Assembly: GCF_902362185.1 (NCBI RefSeq)
Contig: NC_044495.1
Coordinates: forward strand, 13,491,211 to 13,555,210
Length of the DNA stretch: 64,000 bases
Direction of reading: 5' to 3'
Source of the DNA: Chanos chanos
Lineage: Eukaryota > Chordata > Actinopteri > Gonorynchiformes > Chanidae
The translations under genes and the position numbers were made by a program. The notes beneath the pieces were generated by a model. It did no database searches and was not told the origin of the DNA. It saw nothing but the letters and a program-made list of their open reading frames with translations. The stretch's first letter is position 1; each line of letters starts with the position of its first letter. Shown in pieces: positions 11,182-30,100 of the stretch.

Positions 11182-13309
11182 CTATAGAATGCTTCCCATT
11201 TTCCTCATGGCCAAAAGAGCACTATGTACTGGAGACTCCAGGAGTAACGTGTGGTTTTTCTTCCATTGCACAGACTCCAACAGCATTTTATCTGTAGACA
11301 CAAGGATCGAAGAGCAGAGAAATAAAAAGGCATGAGTTTTTTTTACCCAAACAAAAGGACAGACTGACAGTAGTCATTTCATCTGACATTTTGCTATTAT
11401 GGATTCAGATGTGATGTCTAGCACAACTACCTTTTCATCTAAGTAACTAATAACTGAGCGCATATATATCTCTATCAGACCGTACCTTCTGATTCAATAG
11501 AGACATGTGTGGGGAGGCATCGGGCAAGGTTGTCATAATCTAGAGTTATAAGAATGGGGATGTCCTTCTCGCCTTGTGCGTTGCACATGAGAACAAGTAT
11601 TTTACACAACTGATTACTCTCCATCACCTTCACAGAATCGATAAGCTCCTATAACAGAAATGAAGAGAGGAGAGAACAGATATAGTTCACAGAAAGTGTA
11701 GCCAAATAAATGATAATAACGTGCTGATTTCTGAATTGTATTAATGAAATAATGGGGGAAAAAAGTCATTCAAAACAGACATCATTAAAGATATATGGCT
11801 ATTTTATCAATAAAACAGCAACACCAGTTCACTGGAGATTATTTTTGTGCTATAACACATTTTTTGGCTACAAGAATGTAAGTTATCCACTTACACAGTT
11901 ATGATTATAGCTTAGAAACTCCTACCTTTAAGAGGCAAATCTGCTGCTTCCGCCCTACCCAGGCATTGAGGTGTTGGCTTAAGTTGTGGAGAAAAGCTTT
12001 GTAATCTGCCTGAAGGTCCTGCTTAGCAAGTTGCTCCAGAGGAATGAAAGGCGGAATGTTATGGCGCGAGATCTGGACAGTCCGTGTAAGGTCTAGCTCC
12101 ATGTTATATGTCTCCAGGTAGACACCCTCATAAGCTGTGTGAAATGCCACACACATGCTTTTGCCTTGTTTACTCTCCGTCAAATCGTATCCACCTCAAA
12201 GTGACATCAAAGAGACAAGACAGACACTGATTTAGGTGTAAGACTCATAGTTAATTTTGTTACAAAAGATCTCCAAGTTTGTTAAATGAATGTATATTAA
12301 ACATAAAATCCCTCTTGCAGTATTAAGAAGACAGTTGGAACAATAATTAAAGACAATAAGAACAAAGGACATGCATAATCCATTAGAGCATGTATGTCCA
12401 AATGATGCGTCTGTTTACCAATGAGATGATAAGCATGTTGGAGATCTTTCCCTTGCATCTTCTTGGCTCTGAGCAAATACTGATAAAGTTGTGACAGGTC
12501 TGTGCCACAAGCTTTAGCACACTCTTGAAGTTGAAGCCCTTGATCCATAGCATTTTTCAGTGCCTGATGAAGACAGATTTCAAGTGATTATCATAGACTT
12601 AGATACACCATGGATTTAAGATAAGACACCTCAACAGATTCTGATTTTGGCAACTGAGGGGTAATCAAAGAATGAATGTGTTACTATCAACGAGTGTCAC
12701 AAACAATGTGACAAGGGTGGGATTTACAGATAAATTACAAGGACCACTGAAAAAAAGAGCCTTGTAATCGTAGTTTGGGTGCAAATGGAAATGACTGTAC
12801 TCAAGTTGCTGAGGGAGGTACATATGTAAACAGTGGCAGTGAATAGATCATTTCTGAAACGGTGTGATAAAAGAGGAGGTCAAGATACTTATAATTTCAG
12901 TCATCGCATTTTTGTCGCAATGCCACAGTAACAAAACGTACGTAATCAGTAATGTGAAAGGTTTAATGCCATTATGTCTCTGAATTCTTCCCCTACCACG
13001 ACTGTCTCAGTCTGGGTTACGAGCTGATCTCTTTGTGATCGAAGAATCATTAATGTTGTACGAAGCTCCGCCAAACTGTCTTGCTGTTGGTCTCTCAGTT
13101 CCGTAAACTCAGCTGCCTCCAACATCGTAAGATGACTAAGAACACCTGAAAAGAAGAGAACCAGGACTCCGAGTAAAATATCAGATAAAAGCTTAACAAC
13201 GCAAAAGTTCTTAACTGAGTTGAGGCTTCACAATGCAAAGTGTGACATTTTTAGTATGATCTCCTCTCAGATCACCACCTTGTTGACTCGCCTCCATTGT
13301 GACCTCCAT
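11182..13309 (-). CDS. cenpo: Centromere protein O (CENP-O, CCAN subunit)
   Basis: Subunit of the constitutive centromere-associated network; it pairs with CENP-P through RWD domains in the CENP-O/P/Q/U/R complex at the inner kinetochore. Coding exons: 13279-13309, 12997-13145, 12419-12563, 11926-12194, 11486-11648, 11182-11291, about 288 residues (human 300). The N-terminal third is a coiled coil (GVLSHLTMLEAAEF, then a Q/L/R-rich helix). The RWD part has AYHLIGGYDLTE, MCVAFHTAYEGVYLETY, and the diagnostic HNIPPFIPLEQLAKQDL and LNAWVGRKQQ. The last exon ends KKNHTLLLES-PVHSALLAMRKM. Two in-frame ATGs are available, 13309 and 13297; the second has the better context (ACAATGG). CENPO is in human 2p23.3. 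Head to head with slc5a6. Confidence 0.93.
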
Positions 13310-14522
13310 GTATGCAGTCCTTTTAGAGGAGTATTTATCCCAGATCAACCGTTATCCGTATGCGCTGACGATTTGTGTCAGTTTAGGAGTATTTACATTT
13401 CTTAAATTGGCGCGCGCTGTGACATCACGAACTCGGAAGCGGAATAATGAGACAGACTTTACGTCGGGCGGAGCTTTACACCAAAACTTTGCGTTTTAGG
13501 GCGTCATCACGCAGTGCAGACTGTGCAGCAATGTGGAAACAAGGGGCACGTCCCCTGTAAACAGATTGACGGATATGTTATCCACGTGCTCAAGGACAGA
13601 ACATGTAGAGTAATGATACTGGATAGACAAATGCACTTATTAAAATTTGTCTGCATAAACACGAATCAGCCTACAATGTAATGTAGTCTACAGTGTGTAG
13701 TGATTAAGTAAAATGGCTATTTTTACTACTATAATGTTTGTTTCTACATTTGTCCTTATGCATTCCGACGAGCACTGGGTAAAGACAGTCAAAGATGACT
13801 GTATTGATGAGGCTTAGTAAACGTAGCGGTTAGCCCAACCTCTTCTAGCTGCATGCCGGAAGGTAGGAGGAGAGGTTGTGAAGTGTAGTGCGTAGGTTAA
13901 GCTAGCCGTTTGTGTTTTGTTTTTGACTAAAGGTTAGTCAGTCAGTCAGTCTTGCGCAGTAGATAACTACTGATCGGTATGGAGGTAAAACCTTAATTGC
14001 GCACAGCGGTTTTTGAATACAATGATTTTCTTTTGTATTCGTCGACAGTTGGGCTACACTACATGACTGCAGCAGGTTTTAGAGTTGAACGTGATAGTGT
14101 TGTAATCCCTGACTCGAACTTGTTACACCAGTAAGATTTCTCAAACTGTATATTTTATTTTGTTTTCTTTTCCTCTCTCATTCTTCCTCTTCGCTCTACC
14201 AAGCTTTAAAATCTGTGACTTTGTCTGTAGGTGCGTTTACACCTGAATGGGTGAAATCAAATCTTTTTACTTTCCTTTGATTAAATTAATTAATGATAAT
14301 ACTTTTCGGATAAGTTGTGTGTGTTAAAGCATAATACATTTTTATAATTCAGCTTGGTTATGGATCTATGGACAAACTATAATCTGAAAATTTGTTCCTT
14401 ATATCCTCAGGTAGTTTATGTCCATATGGATGACAGCGAGAAGGGGCCCATCAATTTGCTGCTTGTGAAGAAATGCAAAGGTCGATCACACCACGAAAGC
14501 CAACATAATTTGGGGCACTGCC
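13310..14522. promoter_or_regulatory. Shared upstream region of cenpo and slc5a6
   Basis: 1.2 kb between the divergent cenpo and slc5a6 starts. Near the cenpo end lie a GC-rich ggcgcgcgc (13409), a CRE-like tgacatca (13420-13427) and an ETS-like cggaagcgga (13434), the sort of sites found in TATA-less housekeeping promoters. Noncoding slc5a6 exons are likely here: possible donors after gccggaag (about 13865) and ggtatggag (about 13987), and an acceptor at 14409-14410 (cctcag). These are inferences from splice-site appearance only. Confidence 0.45.
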
Positions 14523-19313
<4,791 letters not shown>

Positions 19314-19320
19314 GACTATG

Positions 19321-19326
19321 AATAAA
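19321..19326 (+). terminator. Poly(A) signal of slc5a6
   Basis: AATAAA only 8 bases after the slc5a6 stop codon. A second plus-strand AATAAA occurs near 19600, so a short and a longer 3' UTR are possible. Confidence 0.5.
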
Positions 19327-19859
19327 GCTACTGAGGTTTACTGTACTCTACGACCTTACACATAGTGACCTGGTAAATCTTATGCTGTAGAGTTGTGCTG
19401 CAGAATGGCTCATACTGATCAAGCCTTTGAGCATTCTGACAGGGTCACTTTTCTGATGTTTAAGTTTGAAAGTGAAATTGCTGAGTGATATCGTTGCAGA
19501 CAATCCAATTTGTGCCTCATTTTCATGCACTGTTTTACGGCATGTTGTGTAAGTTGGATTCTTTTGTGTCTTTAGATGCTATGTGTCTTACTATGGTATA
19601 AATAAACATTCATGGCCAAGATTCCTTGAATACTAAGAGTGATGAAAACAAATGAGAAATAAAGCAAACAACAAAAATATATTTTACTGAATGATCAAAG
19701 ACACTGTCTCAATGTTGCTTATAAGATATATTCAAAAGGATATCAATTTTGAGTTGGCACCAGGATTATCTCTGTTATTAAGCATGCAGCATAAACCATA
19801 AAGTAAATTTATTCATGTCTGACTCTGAGATATGGTGCTACTGTTCTGAGTGGCACAGC
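19327..19859. other. Tail-to-tail intergenic region slc5a6 / dynein
   Basis: About 530 bases between convergent genes. A minus-strand AATAAA at 19808-19813, some 50 bases beyond the dynein stop, is the likely dynein poly(A) signal. Nothing else recognised. Confidence 0.5.
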
Positions 19860-22800
19860 TCAGTCATTCAGTTGGCACAGGAGTGCAGTGCCCCTTAACA
19901 CCCAGTGAGAGGCTGGCATGGCGGTGGGCAGAGAGATGGCTGTGATGAAGTTGGTGGAGACGCCAGAGGAGGAGAGGTAACCAGCTCTCTTTGAGGTGCG
20001 ATAGAGAGGGCATTCATAATATTGAAACTTACAGTCTGATGTTAGAGATATGTCAGGTGCGTTGTCAGATATCTGTGGAGATGAAAGAACCACCAGAATG
20101 TGGTATGTATCATGCATGAATTGAACAAGGGCAAGCCATTTGAAAACGCTTTTAATGGCCAACATGCTTTGACATCAGTATAATTTCAGATCTCCTACCA
20201 GTTGAAAACTAATACGACGTCTGCTATGTAAAACGGAACTCCAGCAAGCTTTGTATTTGCTCAATCGCCAAGAATTCAAATTAAACTTGTATGTTACAAC
20301 TATTCTGAAATTAACATAGCACAAGTTTTCTGATCACATTATCAAACACTACTGAAGATGAACAGAGGATCAGAATCCCCTAAGCAACAGATCACAATGG
20401 TTTATTATGCTCTTGTCCTAATATTATGTTTGTTGAAGTACAGTGGTGTAATGAGACAGTATGAAGCCCATGTTCTGTTCTACTTTGAGTAAGCAGAAAG
20501 ACAGGCTGTTACCTGGCAGGGTAGAAAATGAATCTCAGGCATTGGGCAGTGCTGGAGACTGGGTAGGAGCTCCTGCAGTGTGTGAGACTTAGGGTCCCAG
20601 CTTGCTCCATCCAGATAAAGTCCATATACCAGCACACCTTCATCTGGTGGGGCTGGACCCTGTCAGTGCACATCAGTGGCGACAAAGTGACTCCTAAATT
20701 TAGTACTTAGAGCTCATGTGTGATATTCCAATTACTTTCCCCAAGCCTGAAACTGTTTGCTAAGTAACCATGAGTCATTCTTTATGTGGAAAAGATATGC
20801 AAAGTTTTGCTAGGTAACAGTGGGTCATTTTTATGTCAAAAAGATATGCAGAATTTAACTGTGCAAAATATAAAGCTATACAAATTCAAAGATCATTGAA
20901 AGTTCCCCTTAAGAGAGGTGTTGCTTTACTAAACTGCACTATACCTCAAAGAGGGGTTTAGTTTTGTCCTCCTGTTTGCTCCAGTCAGCCCCGCCCTCCC
21001 TCATAGGCTGCACATGATAGGTGAATGACAAAGAATCCACAGGTACATTTGTCCTCCTGGCACAGCTCTGTAGCACAGCAGTGAGGAAGCCTAGAAATAA
21101 AATTAAAAAAAGAAAAAAAAAAACTTCAGAATATAACATCTAATTATTAAGATGTTTCATTTAACACAAATTTGTAGGCATTGATGCTTTCTGAACATGT
21201 GGACTCTTGATATGACAGTTACCTTGGGGATAGAAGAAAGCTGAGAGCCAGTAGCTACGAGGCTTCTCCCAGCCAGCAGCAGGATGCTGGGGATCATTCT
21301 TTACCGGCCGTTGCAAAGAATGCTGGCCTCCGCAACTACTCAGAGTTCCAAATGAAATGAAATAAAAATTATTTCAGGAACCTGTTCATTTTTATGACAC
21401 AGCCTGCTAATTTGTATGGACATAAAATCTGTGTTTACAGTTATACCTCTCCATTAGACAGCTTTTGACATGGTAAGCCCAAGTTCTAAAAAAACAAACT
21501 CTCTGTTCCAAATCCAGCACCCAGGATCCCAGTGATTTGCAAGACAAATAGGAGCATTGCTGCAAGAAAATGGCCACATATCTTCATTACACAAGCGTCT
21601 TTGTTTTAGCTCAGAGCAACCTCAGATTTCTCAGAGTATCAGAAACAAGGGTAAACAATGTTCCCTGGGTAAATACATTAGCCTATCCCAGTCTGTGAGA
21701 GAGAAGATGGCAAGAAGGCAGGTGTCCAGGAGGACAGATGGTGCATTGGATGGCTTATATTCAGTGGGTTTGTAAGAGATAAGATCAGATGAATGGTGTG
21801 TGATGACGCGGGTATATTTAAGAAGTACTGTGCTGGGCTGTGTGTGTACCTTCCAGACACTGGGCACAGTCAGGGTGAGCAGGGCAGTGTAAAGTTCCTC
21901 AAGGCTCTCATTCATCAGAAGCTCTCCTTTGATGGCCAAACAGAAGGACAGGAGGCTGGAGCGAACAACCCGCAGCAAATGGTTAAAACGGTCGATTTCC
22001 TGTCGCAGCATCAGCAGCAGAGCGGATGACGCACCCTGCTCCACACCTACACATTTACAGTATTCTTACACCCCATATTGAAATACAAACACTCTGAGAC
22101 ACTCTAGTCTGTGCAGGGATCTGGGTGTTTTAAAGGCATCAATATGATTTCAATGTTACGAAAAACATGTTTATGTTGAATATGCGTTACATTGGTGTCA
22201 TGTTTACATTAACAGTAATACTTAAACCATTTTCCATGATGACTTTAGAGATGATGTCTCGCAGAAGGACTGTTTTCATCATCACTCGGTCAGCCTCTAC
22301 TGTTTCTGGAAGTTTCTTCAGAATGTATGTGGCCATCCTCACAACAACGTCATCCTGACTATATTTCTCTCTTCTCCCAGATAAACCATAGAATTAGTTA
22401 TGAAGAAATAATGTGCAAATACTTCAAAGCATGTAAGACCCCTGTTTGCCCAGTTTGGATGATCTTTGTAGAGCCATTTTATTTTTTGCAATGTTCTTAA
22501 TAAATACACAGGTCTGGCTCTACAGCACATACGTATGATTTTTACGACGGGGGTAACTCCCACCTGGAGAGAGGGCTGCTCTCATTAATTCTAGGCTGCA
22601 GGCTCACTATTGTGTGCAGGAGCTGCTGGGTCTGAGTATGCTGAATCACCATCTCTGCATTGTTGTCAATGCCAAACACCTCAGCTAGGTCTTTATCCGG
22701 CATGTTCTCTATGTAGCTTCTGCACTCAGACCAGCTAGCATTTTTCGGAAATGTTGGGTAACCCTGAGAGAAATTACATTTGATTCAAGCTGATATGTTC

Positions 22801-24100
22801 ATAAAAAACATTTTTACTGAATCGTATCTCTTTTTTGTACAGTTTTTTTTATTTTCGTATCTTATTTTATGTATTATTTTCAGCCCTAATTTATAATATT
22901 ACGAATATTATGAAAATGTATTGAATCATGGTGTAAAATCTGGCTGCTGAAGTCATTTATGAGATGATGCATGAGATTTAGGTGGTGTGGTTGGGTTATG
23001 GGGCTCTTATTCTGGTTGGGACATTTCAACTCAGTTCATCAGTAAACTGTGGCAACATCATTTGTATTAGGACCTTTAAGATCTATATATCAGAGGGTAC
23101 CTCTGCCTGACAGAAACTGTGGCCTTCCTTCAGCACACTGGGAGAGTAGCAACGATGGAACAGGGTGAGCAGACAACGTCGATCCCAGGAGTCCATAATC
23201 CGACCACCGTAAATGACTTCAGCCGTGAGGTAACACAGTGCAGGCCATGGGATCTTGTCATCTTGTGCAGCCTTCAGCAACATCTCCTGATTAAGCATAG
23301 ACACCTGACAGACAGTGACACAACTTATAAACACAGCTGCTTCTTTATCATATGACTCTCTTAAATGATCAATTAGCAATGGTGTTTTTAACAGCCAGGC
23401 TTATTTGTAATGTACCAGCCTCCAATGAGGCCTTGAAGTAATTTAATCTTTACTTAGACATGCCTTTGGATCTGTGACAATCTCTTTCCTTAATCTCCCA
23501 TTTCCATTTCCCCAAAACCTGACCCACATCCAAGGTAATTCCAGATATGTAAACATTAGTAATTGAAGCTCTTACTTCCAAATCTGAAGAGGTGAATGTG
23601 TAGGGGATGTTCCAGCCCAGAGCACCGTATTTCTTCCTCTCCTGAACAATAGCGTTGAAGAAACAGAGGCTGAAGAGCAGGCTTTTCCAGTCTGGGCCAC
23701 AGTCCGTCCTACAGAAGGTCATCGTGGTAACCTCCCCACTGGGGCTAAAGGTGTGGAGCAGCTTCTCCTTTAGACCACGAGGTGGCTCCACTGCTATCTG
23801 CGATTCAAACAGGGATAAATGCAGATTTCAGATTATTTTGTCTGTGTCATTAGTGCTAAGGAAAGAAAAAAAAACTGATTGTAAACATTTCATAGGAGTA
23901 TTTAGGAGTGTTTGTGTTATGCAGTGGTTTAGCATCCTTTAAGGCACCTTTACTCCTCTCTGCAGGATGGAGGCAGGGAAAACCATATCTGGTTTAGAGG
24001 AAAGCCACAGGCGGAAATGTGGATCTAGGTCTGTACCTTTCCATTTTAATCTGAGGGAAAGACATATCTTGTAGTTCATATCTTCAGTTAAACAGCAAAT
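19860..24100 (-). CDS. Dynein heavy chain: C-terminal domain
   Basis: Part of the dynein gene; caps the ring and tunes force and processivity. Exons include 23939-24050, 23576-23790 ([15 protein letters not shown]), 23100-23300 ([20 protein letters not shown]), 22560-22760, 22220-22350, 21870-22044, 20950-21090 and 20524-20660 with the hallmark [20 protein letters not shown]. The last exon is 19860-20072. Full-length C-terminal domain, as in other axonemal heavy chains. Confidence 0.82.
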
Positions 24101-27100
24101 ATATTCCATGGGATATGATATGATATATGATATGATATATGATATGATATGATATGATATGATATGATATGATATGATATGATATATGACATGACATAAC
24201 AACATTAAACAGGTCAAACAGTAGATCAGTAAACATGTCACAGTTAAGTCCAGGCTAAACCAATACCAAAGAAAGCCTTCCACAAAGCTTCCCACTTGTG
24301 TAATAAAACACCACATTTAGGGCCACTGCATCACAGTAAAATCATAAAACTACAATTAAGTAAGTACGGGTATTATCACAATATCTCAAATGCATTTCAT
24401 ACTTCTCCTCTAAAATACAAAAAGTTGTTGTGAAAAACAATTGTTCTTTCAGAATCTGTGATATTGAATAACTTCGCCTTTAAAGCTGTTTTGTGAGAGT
24501 CCCTCACGAGCTGACGATGGCCTGAAGGCGGGGCATGAAAGAGGCAGCAAGGTGACAGTTTTGCAGGAAGACCCAGCGGCCCTTCAGAACCTGGGCTTTG
24601 TGAATGAGCTCCTCAGCCCGCGGTCCTTGGCCCTGCCCCAGAGACACCATGTCCAAATGTAAGCTGCTGCCGCGCAACTCCTGTGCTAAGCGCACAACGT
24701 GAGAGGCTGGATCCATGCCTGTGTCAACATATAGCAATGAAAATGCCAAGCAATCAGTGGTACTCCCTGCGAAATACAACATAACATTACCAGCAAGGTT
24801 AAGGTTCACTTTCTCTTTAGTTAAAACAAACAAATGTAGAGAACCCAGTATCATTTCTATAAACTTGTGAATGTAGTCTATCTAAACTGAAAGCCTGTTT
24901 AACTGTTCTAATTTTAGCCTATCTTGGCCCTTCACTCAGTGTGTTACATACTGTATATAAAGGACACTGTATTTGATCTATGTACTCAAAATAATTGTTG
25001 ACTGAGATGAAGTTGGATGACTGGCTGTACCACGGGATAGCAGGAATATAATGGGTGCATTGGAACTGCGCTGTTCATACAACTCTCTCAGAGAAATCTT
25101 TCCTCCCTCAATGTATTTGGAGCCCAACTTCTCTGTAACAAAGGCTTTAACTGCTGTGGTCAAACACTCAGGTCTCAGAATCTTGATCTACAATAAGTTC
25201 ATAAGTGTCATTAGATCCAACACACCTTCAACAAAATCTACTTAATGTCTGTATGTCTAACAACCACTGATGAAGATAAACACACCAATATAATTCTCTG
25301 AAATCCAGACAGGTTCTCCCAAGGGAAGACAGGGAAACATTTGATCAGTTGTTTTTCCTGTTCAGCATACTGTTGTTGTTTGGATGCAGTTGGTGTTACT
25401 TCTGAGTTTCCTGGTTCACAGAAATATAGTCACTGATATGTAAGGTGTTCTCACACGCTGCCAACACAATATGGCCCTGTTCAGGCATGTCATCTCTTCA
25501 TTATTTGCATTGTAATCTGTCATGACGTTTTACATAAAGACTAGATGTTCAGATGTAACAGCACTAATAATAGTTCATGTAAAGTGAGAAGGCACACGGG
25601 AAATGTGTCGAGGCAATAAAGCTGATGTCCTTACCTGATGTAGAGATATTAAATACTCCAGTGTAGGCTTGGCTTAAGAAGGAGTAGAGGTTCTTAGCTC
25701 TGTAGAATGCCTTCCACTGCTGTGGATTGGTTTGCATGGATTTGCTTAACATGAAGAAGCATGGTAGGTGGGTGCTGAGGTAACGGCACTGTGCCCACAT
25801 GCTGTCTGTGAGCGAGAAATGGTCAGGTCGTTCTCTCAGTGGGTCACCTGAAACAGATAAGACACGCTCAGCCATAATCTGAACGCTATAGTCTAAAAAA
25901 CTCATATGAATACATATATTACAGTTTATTTCATTTTTTTAGAGATTACATATCATATAAAACATTTCATTTCATTTCAGATTTCATCCTGATTTATTGA
26001 CTGCAATTTTGCTCTATTCTTCAAGTCTCATTTCATTTTTCAAATCATTTAAATTTTGCAGTGTTTTTTCTAGAGACATATACTTGTTTAAATCTATGCT
26101 CCTAACCTTCCTCGGACTCCATCAAGTTAGTGTCTGTCATGCTAGCTAACACTGCACAGTGTAAAAAGATCTGCCACTCCTCTAATGGCAGTGACTCATG
26201 GCTCCCCACCAGCTTGTCTTTGTGATTGGTTTTCATGATGTTACAGCACATCAAAAATGAGAAACACAACTGGTGATCTGCAAATAACGTCAACGAAGCT
26301 TCCTGTCCAAGGAGAGATTAAGTGAAAAAAAAAATCAAAACCTATGTTTAATCTCAAATATCCAGCAATGGGAATTGTTATATATTTTTAGAAGTTGTGA
26401 ACTGTAAACTGTGATGTTCTCTACTGTAATGGAGTTCTAACACTGCATAACTACAACAATAAGAATTCCTGCATTTGGTTTACAACTACAGTCCGTCCCA
26501 ATAAGACAGACCACAAATTTTTACAGTTGACACTGAAAGAATGGACATTGTATTTTCTTAGGTAATGGATTATATGCAGTATGTTACCTTGTATATTCTT
26601 TCAGTGATTGTGTCCATGACATTCATTAGATAGGAGTTGAAATCATCCTTGTCTGAAACCCTAAAGGTACTAGTGCTTGATGGTTGCGAGGCACTTGTTA
26701 CTGGCACGGAAATATCCGCATCTAGAGATGCACTTTCTTCACCTTGTGTAGCAATCTGCACCGCTTTGATACACATGTCATGGAACCACTCCAGGGAGAA
26801 CTGGTACATGTAGTTGATTTGACTAAGATCAGCCAGCGCAAAATACAGGTCAGCTCCTCGATATGCAATGGGTATGTATTTCTTGCGGACCTCTTCGAGT
26901 TCCTTATCCTTATCTTTAGCTGCCTGTACTCGAACTGAGAGTTCATTGGCCCTGTCCTTGGATTTCTTTAGATTATCTATAAGATCTTGGTCATCCAATA
27001 TATGTCCTAAACATAGAACAAATAAGTAAGTATGTATCAATCAACATGTATCAATCCATCCTTAATGTGACTCAGCAAAGATTTAGGCCTGCCTGTGTCT

Positions 27101-30100
27101 CTGTGATTTGAGTAACATGCTTAAGCCATCGACTGCAAATGATCTGAACGTGTTCTGAAGTTTGAGCTAAACACACAGGTCCGTTGTATAGATTTCCATA
27201 CCCTGCATGTCCTGTAGCAGCTGCAGAGATCTGTCTTCCAGCTCACATAGACTGAAGAGGTCAGCAGTGATGGTGTGGAGGAGCAGGCTGTGCTCTTCTT
27301 CCAGCTGTGGCTGCTGAAGGGTCATTACACTGGAGAGCAACTGCTCCTGCAAGCCCTCATACTCGACTGAAAAGTTTATCAACTTCACCGAAATGCACAC
27401 CACGGACAAAAAGTGGGGGTTGGGTAAGGACGTGGCCAGGTACAACCTTACAGACAGAGATGAGGTTGTGAGTGGTTAAGAAAGGATTAAACAGTAATAG
27501 TCATAGCACTTGTTCAGGGAACTGACCTAAACGACAGTAAAAGCAAATCTGAACATGTGTGGTCAAAACATAAGACAAATCTTACCTGAAGTTAGGATTA
27601 TACTCAATCTCGGTTTCTCCAATTTTGATGAGGGACTGACCCTCTCGGACGGTGATATTCTTCGTCAGAACAGGCTTAAGACAAGGATCTATACTCTCAG
27701 CCACATCCTGACAGAGTTATTAACAAGACAGGTTCATTGGTAATGAGAATATAAACAGCAGTATATAAGTTACCTAAATTTTTCAATTACACTGATTTCT
27801 CTTTTGCAAGGGTGCCAAAAGTGCAGGGGAAGTGGGTTGGCAAGTTGGTCTCTGACTGGCTTAATCCTGCACACACCTCTTTCAAAGGTAAAACCGTGAG
27901 GGATAAAAGCCATAGGACATACACTAACTGGACTTGGGCACCCCTGTCAACATGGTCAACCAGGGTTTAATAAGTTTGTCCCCCTCAACTATTCCTAGAG
28001 ATGATGAATAACAATAATAATAATTCATTTGTTCTTGGCATGCCACTTAAAATAATTCATACTGCGTATTCTAGCTCTATTATTCTACAAACCCATGTTC
28101 AAATTCAGAACCTGCTATTGTTGAGTTATAGCATATAAAATATTAAAGGGTGAAGAACCTAAATCTCTGACCCAACATGCTTAGCATATCAGTTTGGTTA
28201 CTACAGTATGCCCATATTGTTCAGGCTCTAGAATCCCTCAGAACATGGGAGGATAAGAGACTACCTGAATCAGGACTGGATCTCCCATGCGAATAGCCCT
28301 CTCTACAGTTTTCATGTAGTTAGGCTCAGAGGCCAACACTTTCTTGAGCTTAACCCCTTCCATGCAGCAGATCCATTTAGTGGCTTGACCTTGGGGGTCA
28401 ATCATAAGAGGCCAGTGTGGTCCATTCTTCACAATGATGGCATTCTCTGTGGAGTTCTGATCCGATGGCAGGCCTGTGTTCTGCCAGTGCCTTACCTGAG
28501 GTTTTCAAGCTCAGAATGTTAGAATTTAAATACCCATAACACACTTGAAAAGTTCCACTTTAGATGCAGAAATATATAACACTAATTTGTGTCCTCTTGT
28601 TGTTTGTGCCTGGATCACCTCAATCGTTATCATAATATTCTGTCACCAAGAGATGTGGATTACCTGGTTTTTCTCAGTCATGACTGAGGTGAATGTGTAG
28701 TCAGGAGACACTGGGATCTCCATACTGCGGCAAAGACCCAGCCACCTCTGTACTACGGATTTACGATAAACTGCAGTCCATGGTCCACAATATGTAATAA
28801 AAGCAGCTGAAATCATACAGTCACCCAGAATGTGCTGCAGTTTACTATCCAAATCACTTACTGACTTCTCCCAGCGATCCTGCAAAGAGAAGAGAAGGTG
28901 ATAGAATTTGATCAAATTAAGTAACTGTCTAAGTCTGTTACCATACAGGGCCATTATATTAATGGCTAAATTTACTTAACAAATAAAACACCTTTTCATT
29001 GGACAAAGCTGATATGAGAATGGCAGCTCTTTGTATTCTCTTTGTTGTTAGGTCTTCTCGTGCCGCTAATTCCATCCTTTCAGCCAAGGTGGCATTATAG
29101 CGTTCTTCCAAAGTTCTTTGGTGCTCCTCAATCTACACGCAGACATGTGAGATGATTATTATTTAATTTTGATAACTAATCAACTCTAAACTTCTTAAGA
29201 TTAACAATTTAGATAATTTATTATTTTACCTTTGATAGCCTTCTCTGTTTTGCCTCCAAATTTCTGTTAGCTTTTACGAGGGCTTCCTGTGCAACCTCAG
29301 CTTTCTTTTGTTTGGGCTTAATGAGCTTAGAGGACAAGAGAAAATATTGGTATTACATACCTGCCGTCCAAATGGTCTCCGGATCATCAAGCTTACGAAA
29401 ACTTTTAACAGCGTCCTCCAACGTCTTACCTTATGTACATTATGGTAATGCTCCAGAGCCAGGACCCACTGGCACATAGAGCGACAGGCAGCAGACACCA
29501 AACCCACTTTTTCAGGAGTGAAGTCTGGGTGTTTGGTATATATTTGCAGCCTCGCAAATACCTGAAATGATAAGACAAAAGTGAGTTTCATAAAAACAGG
29601 CATATGATCACCACTAAATTTGCACACTGTCAGTTCAAAATTGATTGAAACTGTTCAGTGAATTATGAGAATACCTTCTCAGGCAATTTGTCCTTGTCAA
29701 GGCTGACAAGTTTTTTCAGAAAACCGGGATCTCCGAGTAACTGTTTCGCTGTGCTCCAAGTGGGTTTCTCTTGCAGTAATATACATACTGCATACATAAC
29801 TGTCAAAACCATGTCTGGAGGATTTGTATACACTCTGTGAAGAATAAATCAACTTCACCAAACCATAGATACTCTTTGGAAAACGTGCACATTCATTTGA
29901 CATACACTTTAGATTTATGCTTTAGATTTAATTGCAGATTGTCAAAGCATCAAAACTGTCCAAAGTAAAAATATTCAAAGAGACACCGAAAATTTGTTAT
30001 AGCGCAATAAATAATAAACGAGTGGAACACTTATTAACTTGCCTTATTTCTGAAATATCACTCTTTTCCACTGCTCCTAAAGCTAAAACTGCCTCCTCCA

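Noticed and set aside
24112-24190. Regular short repeats that might suggest a CRISPR array
   Set aside because: Pure pentanucleotide slippage without spacers, in an intron of a vertebrate gene.
23939-24316. Minus-strand frame with repeated Ile-Ser-Tyr
   Set aside because: It is the GATAT microsatellite; only the segment near 23940-24050 is a dynein exon.
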